In this document: one piece after another, positions 5,025-6,857 of the stretch | Position numbering within the stretch: the stretch's first letter is position 1 | How the letters are laid out: each line of letters opens with the position of its first letter | NCBI GenBank assembly: GCA_016839665.1 | Contig: JAEOTU010000141.1 | Coordinates: 1-6,857 of the forward strand | Direction of reading: 5' to 3' | Length of the DNA: 6,857 bases | DNA from: Candidatus Hodarchaeota archaeon | GTDB taxonomy: Archaea; Asgardarchaeota; Heimdallarchaeia; Hodarchaeales; Hodarchaeaceae | Made by a program: the position numbers and the translations under genes | The notes under the pieces: generated by a model | What the model was told of the DNA's origin: nothing | The model's input: the letters and a program-made list of their open reading frames with translations, nothing else | Databases searched by the model: none

Positions 5025-5927
5025 TTGAAGAAGTATAAGATAGTTTGTCCTCTCATTAATTTCCAAATCCCTTGGAACGTACTGATTACTCAGCAGAAGA
5101 TGACAGATGAAGAAAGGAAGAGAATCTTCACGAAGCAGAAAGAAAAAGCAGTCCGAGGAGTCAAACTGTCCAATGGAGTCAAAATAAGGCTAATGTCAAA
5201 GGAAGACCTTGACATCTTAAGGAGTCAACCTTTCTTTCTTCCACCCAATATATCTGAGCTAATCTCCCCTCGAATGTTTGCATTGGAGAAACATATTAAG
5301 TCCGAGAAAGGATCGGGTTTCGATTTCCATAAAGCTATGCAAAACATCATTCTATCTATGAGGCTAATGAAAGGTGGCATTGTTTTTGGCAGCTACGTAT
5401 TCTGCATTCTCTTATCCGGAAAGCGACACGTGACATCATGGTCCTACGAAGAAGACCACCCGAGAACGAGTTACAGGAAATATGTTTTAAACTTTGAGGA
5501 AGTACCGCTACTAAGAAAAAACCTCAAAAAGATCCAAAGCATAGACTTCACCAAAAGAAGAAGCATGGATCTAGCGTGTAGAAGATTTCAAAGGGCCTAC
5601 GAAGAAAAAGATACTGAAGACCAACTAATTGATTTGATGATTGCATTTGAGGCATTGTTCCTTAAGGGAGAAAGGAAAATCCCTGTAAAAGGAAAAGTGA
5701 TAGCAATTGCCTGCTCGACACTTCTAGGGAAAAGCGAGGAGGAAAGAGAAGAGATCAAACGTACGTTGATTGAGGCTTATTCAATACGGAACTGCATTGT
5801 GCATGGTTCGGAATATTCTAGAAGCGAGTCAGATGAAAAAGGAGAGGTCTACATGGACCCTCTACCAGACCTAGTCTCAGAAGTTGAGGATTATCTGAGA
5901 GAGTCTATAAAGAAACTTCTTGACTGA
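5025..5927 (+). CDS. ApeA-like HEPN domain protein, predicted RNase
   Basis: The 300-residue protein has a C-terminal HEPN region of the ApeA-like type. DQLIDLMIAFEALFL (199-213) is the conserved helix with its D-x-(M/I)-x-x-E-A-L pattern, and RNCIVHG (255-261) is the R-x4-H motif that forms the metal-independent RNase site in active HEPN dimers. A predicted helix (EYLRES-like, about 285-300) closes the domain. The N-terminal 190 residues are a variable accessory region, mixed alpha/beta, with no membrane segment. The start is TTG 5025, with AAGGG nearby and a TATA-like box at proper distance; ATG 5100 (MTDEERKR) is the alternative, giving 275 residues. HEPN proteins cleave tRNA or mRNA in toxin-antitoxin and phage-defence systems, and ApeA itself is a single-gene defence protein. 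No MNT antitoxin partner is adjacent. It has its own promoter and stands alone on the plus strand. Confidence 0.8.
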   Translation: MKKYKIVCPLINFQIPWNVLITQQKMTDEERKRIFTKQKEKAVRGVKLSNGVKIRLMSKEDLDILRSQPFFLPPNISELISPRMFALEKHIKSEKGSGFDFHKAMQNIILSMRLMKGGIVFGSYVFCILLSGKRHVTSWSYEEDHPRTSYRKYVLNFEEVPLLRKNLKKIQSIDFTKRRSMDLACRRFQRAYEEKDTEDQLIDLMIAFEALFLKGERKIPVKGKVIAIACSTLLGKSEEEREEIKRTLIEAYSIRNCIVHGSEYSRSESDEKGEVYMDPLPDLVSEVEDYLRESIKKLLD

Positions 5928-5934
5928 TCCATGA

Positions 5935-5990
5935 GGCAATGCGAGAATGACTTTTGGGATTGCCATAGCGTAGCAATCTTCCTTCTTCTA
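5935..5990 (+). terminator. Probable terminator of the HEPN gene with alternative hairpins
   Basis: GATTGC (5958-5963) pairs with GCAATC (5973-5978) over a 9-base loop and is followed by a pyrimidine-rich run (TTCCTTCTTCT), as in archaeal T-rich termination sites. The same ATTGCC segment can instead pair with GGCAAT at 5935-5940, so the two stems exclude one another. It begins 8 bases after the stop codon. Confidence 0.4.
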
Positions 5991-6073
5991 ATGTGTGGGG
6001 ACTAGAATAGGGCAAAATCAAAAAAGGCGACCCCAACCAACCCAACTCACAGTTTCATTCTTGTCTGTGCTCT

Positions 6074-6097
6074 CCAAGCGCATGCGCGCGCACTTGG
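6074..6097. repeat. GC-rich inverted repeat and alternating purine-pyrimidine tract
   Basis: CCAAG (6074-6078) pairs with CTTGG (6093-6097) around a core of alternating purines and pyrimidines, 6078-6093 (GCGCATGCGCGCGCAC), itself containing the palindrome GCGCATGCGC. It lies in the 267-base convergent gap between the HEPN gene and the last gene. No gene is visible in the rest of the gap. It may act as a bidirectional terminator structure or a Z-DNA-prone site. Confidence 0.4.
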
Positions 6098-6186
6098 ATC
6101 ACAAGAAGGTTATTGATCACGAGAGCAAAGTGGATGGAAACAGTGGGTAACAGCTTAGTTTTTAATTTGCATATATACTAGTGAAG

Positions 6187-6203
6187 CTCCTTTCTCAAAG
6201 GAG
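6187..6203 (-). terminator. Perfect 7-bp hairpin over the stop codon of the last gene
   Basis: CTCCTTT (6187-6193) and AAAGGAG (6197-6203) form a stem with a three-base loop, and the TGA stop of the minus-strand gene (6197-6195) sits in it. The downstream minus sequence is only modestly T-rich, so it may stabilise the 3' end of the message rather than terminate it. Confidence 0.35.
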
Positions 6204-6857
6204 AACGCTACGCATGTCCGTGGTTCCATGATATTCTGCATGAATCCGCCAACTCTCTTCACGTCCAAGAATTTGTGTCCACTTCAAACCAAGATTCTCT
6301 TGCACTTCCAATCTAACTCCGCCAGATTCTGCTATCGTGTAGAGCCTCAGCAGTTCACCCAGCCAGTTGTGAACCGTAATCTCAAATGAAGCTCCAGCCA
6401 AGGTGTTCTTGGTGTCCTTTCCATAATGCCACGCTTTCACAATCCAATCACCACAGAAGGGAACATCACCATGATTCAAATACGAAGCTCTGAAGCTAAC
6501 CAGACATTCATACATCCTCAGCAACCCCTCTCTGCCACTCTTATACGGACGACGCGAACACTTTTGATGCACTTCCAAAGTCTTCGCATTCTCATGAGCC
6601 TTCACGGTGAAGCCAAACCCATCATGCATAACCTTCAGAGTGTATTTCTTCTTCTGCTTGCTATAACACCAACTAGAGTCCACAAACACCAAACTACTCA
6701 CAGGAGTCCAATAATGCGGATTGTGCACCCTCGTCTCCACATCCCAATCTAAACTATCAAAATAGTTCCGAAAACTAATACTAGACCCTTTAACACCACG
6801 TTCACTACTACCTACGGCTCCTATTTCACATAGTCGAAACTGAACGGTGTTGTAGCA
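6195..6857 (-). CDS. Unrecognised protein, 5' end beyond window
   Basis: The frame stays open from the stop at 6195 to the right edge, giving at least 220 codons. The first possible start inside the window is GTG 6740, but the 39 codons before it also read like protein (for example SFRNYFDSLDWD directly upstream) and GTG 6740 lacks a good ribosome site. So the gene probably begins outside. The visible protein is soluble and rich in aromatic residues, His and Trp (NPHYWTPVSSLVFVDSSWCY, WIVKAWHYG, ITVHNWLGEL). There are scattered cysteines without a C-x2-C pair, and beta-strand-like stretches alternate with short helices. I recognise no family or catalytic motif. It converges on the HEPN gene and shares that region's higher GC content. 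Function unknown. Confidence 0.6.
   Translation of the reverse strand, partial: CYNTVQFRLCEIGAVGSSERGVKGSSISFRNYFDSLDWDVETRVHNPHYWTPVSSLVFVDSSWCYSKQKKKYTLKVMHDGFGFTVKAHENAKTLEVHQKCSRRPYKSGREGLLRMYECLVSFRASYLNHGDVPFCGDWIVKAWHYGKDTKNTLAGASFEITVHNWLGELLRLYTIAESGGVRLEVQENLGLKWTQILGREESWRIHAEYHGTTDMRSVLL

Noticed and set aside
6426..6752. Plus-strand frame of 108 codons
   Set aside because: It is antisense to the minus-strand frame, which is longer and continues to the window edge; its product is rich in His, Thr and Pro with no domain pattern.

Overview
The window looks archaeal, probably a mesophilic to moderately thermophilic lineage such as Bathyarchaeia or a relative. That is inference from small tightly packed genes, GGTGAT/GGAG-type ribosome sites, TATA-like boxes 20-40 bases before starts, GTG and TTG starts, and a surface PQQ-propeller protein with many N-glycosylation sequons. 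No rRNA, tRNA, CRISPR array or transposase gene is visible. By eye, the DNA left of about 4820 is AT-rich (roughly 35% GC); the right third is richer (about 45-55% in the lines sampled).

Layout, left to right. 1-1264 (-): an exported or membrane-anchored eight-bladed PQQ-like beta-propeller, cut by the left edge. 1346-1759 (-): a small membrane-anchored extracytoplasmic protein. 1912-2493 (-): a compact cassette of three overlapping small genes, an AbrB/SpoVT-type DNA-binding protein, a 58-residue probable coiled-coil protein and a winged-helix protein. It is divergent from an unrecognised 165-residue helical-repeat protein (2591-3088, +). The 97-bp divergent region holds two perfect inverted repeats that look like operators.

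3090-4708 (-): a second cluster, read from right to left: a 68-residue winged-helix protein, an orotate phosphoribosyltransferase (PyrE-like) with all expected active-site motifs, a paralogue with the same fold signature but no PRPP-binding or catalytic residues, and a 46-residue overlapping protein. A stand-alone HTH gene next to an OPRT gene resembles a split version of the HTH-OPRT regulators (GfcR) known from other archaea, with an extra pseudoenzyme subunit. A 15-bp inverted repeat (14/15 matches) brackets the cluster's probable promoter.

4715-5024 is a gene-free stretch with the cluster promoter, a GC-rich hairpin and a 20-nt alternating purine-pyrimidine tract. 5025-5927 (+) encodes an ApeA-like HEPN protein with an intact R-x4-H RNase motif, a family linked to RNA cleavage and sometimes phage defence. 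5928-6194 has hairpins and a second GC-rich alternating tract but no gene. 6195-6857 (-) is an unrecognised gene open through the right edge.

The most interesting items are the wHTH/OPRT/pseudo-OPRT cluster with its promoter-bracketing repeats, and the AbrB/coil/wHTH cassette with its divergent helical-repeat neighbour.
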